From the NCBI GenBank assembly GCA_964392345.1, contig CAYMPQ010000007.1, positions 1 to 39,510 of the forward strand: DNA of 39,510 nucleotides, given 5' to 3'. The stretch comes from JAUVXY01 sp964392345. GTDB lineage: Bacteria > Actinomycetota > Humimicrobiia > Humimicrobiales > Humimicrobiaceae. Shown piece by piece: positions 38,397-39,510 of this stretch. Each line of letters starts with the position of its first letter. The stretch's first letter is position 1. The notes beneath the pieces are model-generated. The model was not told where the DNA came from. It worked only from the letters and a program-made list of their open reading frames with translations, and searched no databases. Both the position numbers and the translations under genes were made by a program.

Positions 38397-39449
38397 TTAA
38401 ATAAACACTTTCTTTACATAAGGTGAAGTTGATAACCTGAGCAATGCCGAATATTTAACATCAAATCGTATTTCACTTCCTACTTCAATACAATTGTTTT
38501 TTACGTGTAAAATTAAGTGATCGCTGCTTGCTCCAATTACAGCAGCTTTGATTCTGGGTTTTATAGCTTTTGTGTCAACGCTTTGTTCTCCAATCCCAAC
38601 AATTACACGATTAATATTTCCAATGTCTGTAAAGTCAGGTTTATAACCAAATGCATTTTGACATTTATCACCACAAGGCAGTGAAGGCTTTAATTTGCTT
38701 TCTATTACCTCGCATACTAAAGTAAATGCATCAATATATAAATTTGGGATTCTATTCCTATGTAGAGTTTCTCTGCCCAGTAAAATAGCTTCTCCAATTC
38801 TTAAATTATTAATATTTCCAGTATTATCTGTTTTTAAAAGCCATTCGTAATTTGCTGAATTTCCACCTGACACCATAGGTAGTTTTATATGGTATTTTTC
38901 TTGAATGCGGCCCGCTATTTGAGATAATTCAGTCATATTTTTCTCTGATGGTTTGATACCTCCAAAACAAGCAAGGTTTGTGCCTATTCCATATAGTTCA
39001 ATGCCTCCAAGCGGTATTGTTTGTTCAACAACAGAGTCTATATCTTCAGGCAGTATACCTTCTCTTAAATCACCTAGTTCCAGCATCAAAACTACTTTAT
39101 GTTTTTTACCTTGTTTTAGGGAATGTTCAGATAATAATTTAACTGTTGATATTTCAGAGTTTAAGCTTATATCAGCATATTTAACAACATCCGGAACTTC
39201 GGTGTGCATAGGTAAGCGTGTAAGTAAAAACTCTGCTTTCACACCAAATTCTTTCATTTTTTTAATGTCTTGAACTTTAGAAACTGCTATAGTGGTGATT
39301 CCACACTCAAGTATTGCATTTGCAATTTCAGGAGATCCTGCCACTCCCTTTATTACTGAAGTAATAGTAATACCTTTTTTTGCAAATTCTTCTTTTAATG
39401 TTTTAGCGTTGTGCTTTATTTTATTTATATTTATTTCTAATCTGGGCAT
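38397..39449 (-). CDS. Ornithine-racemase-like PLP protein (alanine racemase N-terminal fold)
   Basis: The 350-residue protein begins PRLEININKIKHNAKTLKEE and has SVIKGVAGSPEIA with the probable PLP-binding Lys. It continues with DISLNSE, LGDLREG, LYGIGTNLACFG, VSGGNSANY and LRIGEAILLGRE, and ends with GASSDHLILHV. These blocks match the COG3457 family, including clostridial ornithine racemase, which converts L- to D-ornithine in ornithine fermentation. Its ATG shares one base with the stop of an upstream minus-strand gene (TAATG), so it is the second or later gene of an operon that extends out of the window. Confidence 0.85.
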   Translation of the reverse strand: MPRLEININKIKHNAKTLKEEFAKKGITITSVIKGVAGSPEIANAILECGITTIAVSKVQDIKKMKEFGVKAEFLLTRLPMHTEVPDVVKYADISLNSEISTVKLLSEHSLKQGKKHKVVLMLELGDLREGILPEDIDSVVEQTIPLGGIELYGIGTNLACFGGIKPSEKNMTELSQIAGRIQEKYHIKLPMVSGGNSANYEWLLKTDNTGNINNLRIGEAILLGRETLHRNRIPNLYIDAFTLVCEVIESKLKPSLPCGDKCQNAFGYKPDFTDIGNINRVIVGIGEQSVDTKAIKPRIKAAVIGASSDHLILHVKNNCIEVGSEIRFDVKYSALLRLSTSPYVKKVFI

Positions 39450-39510
39450 TAAATTATTTTATATCTTTTTAAAGCTGATTTTACAATTTCATCAATTAAG
39501 TCTGGAGCAC
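39449..39510 (-). CDS. C-terminal end of an unidentified upstream gene (partial)
   Basis: Reading inward from the window edge on the minus strand, the last 19 codons encode APDLIDEIVKSALKRYKII and a TAA stop that overlaps the ATG of the racemase-like gene. The overlap indicates a real coding end in the same operon. The fragment is too short to name. In clostridia ornithine racemase genes lie near ornithine aminomutase or related genes, which the sequence beyond the edge would settle. Confidence 0.6.
   Translation of the reverse strand, partial: APDLIDEIVKSALKRYKII

Noticed and set aside
1..39510. CRISPR array, tRNA, rRNA or insertion sequence
   Set aside because: I saw no regularly spaced repeats, no cloverleaf-like sequence with TTCRA, no rRNA stretches and no transposase frames, although a tRNA scan was not run.

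Overview
The window reads as a contig piece from a low-GC bacterium, probably an anaerobe from a metagenome assembly: it contains a run of exactly 100 N (2032-2131), the usual mark of a scaffolding gap. Protein types (YhaM-like exoribonuclease, SurE, lipoprotein solute-binding protein with a Glu/Ala-rich linker, split transketolase, cobalamin-methyltransferase-like MttB protein, ornithine-racemase-like enzyme) fit an anaerobic fermenter or acetogen-like bacterium such as a Bacillota, Atribacterota or low-GC Actinomycetota lineage. I cannot fix the phylum from the sequence alone.

Layout. 1-2030: surE and a yhaM-type HD exoribonuclease. 2132-2501: a toxin-antitoxin pair damaged by the gap and by a 3' truncation. 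2686-20671: a long, entirely plus-strand catabolic cluster. It holds a DeoR regulator, an amidohydrolase, a sugar-type ABC importer (lipoprotein and two permeases, no ATPase), an MttB-superfamily methyltransferase, a Gfo/Idh/MocA dehydrogenase, a class III aminotransferase, a phosphohexuloisomerase, a zinc dehydrogenase, a DhnA-type aldolase, a DegT aminotransferase, a uroporphyrinogen-decarboxylase-like protein, an arabinose-isomerase-like enzyme and an FGGY kinase. 20720-22006 (minus): an AAA/DUF4143 ATPase. 22170-25724: a second DeoR regulator divergent from a second class III aminotransferase plus Gfo/Idh pair. 25795-28253: a PII protein with an unusual T-loop, glutamate dehydrogenase and a TSUP permease. 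28478-29175: a Phd-PIN pair. 29266-33767: split transketolase, an M3 peptidase, apt and a DUF1844 protein. 33808-37088: a Rossmann LOG-like protein followed by three more toxin-antitoxin modules and an ABC-ATPase remnant. 37100-39510: an iron-type alcohol dehydrogenase, an ornithine-racemase-like PLP protein, and the tail of another gene.

How it may work together (inference). The 2.7-20.7 kb cluster looks like a complete import-and-degrade route for a carbohydrate-like compound carrying nitrogen and possibly a methyl group: import, hydrolysis or demethylation, oxidation, transamination, isomerisation, phosphorylation and aldol cleavage. The second locus repeats the aminotransferase plus Gfo/Idh pairing and runs into PII and glutamate dehydrogenase, which would turn glutamate from transamination into ammonium and 2-oxoglutarate. 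The substrate is not known to me and I know of no described pathway with this gene set, so this cluster is my main candidate for a new system. Regulatory DNA is unusually legible: several near-consensus promoters, a 10-bp-phased repeat on the first DeoR promoter, two palindromes, and two strong hairpins in the importer operon.
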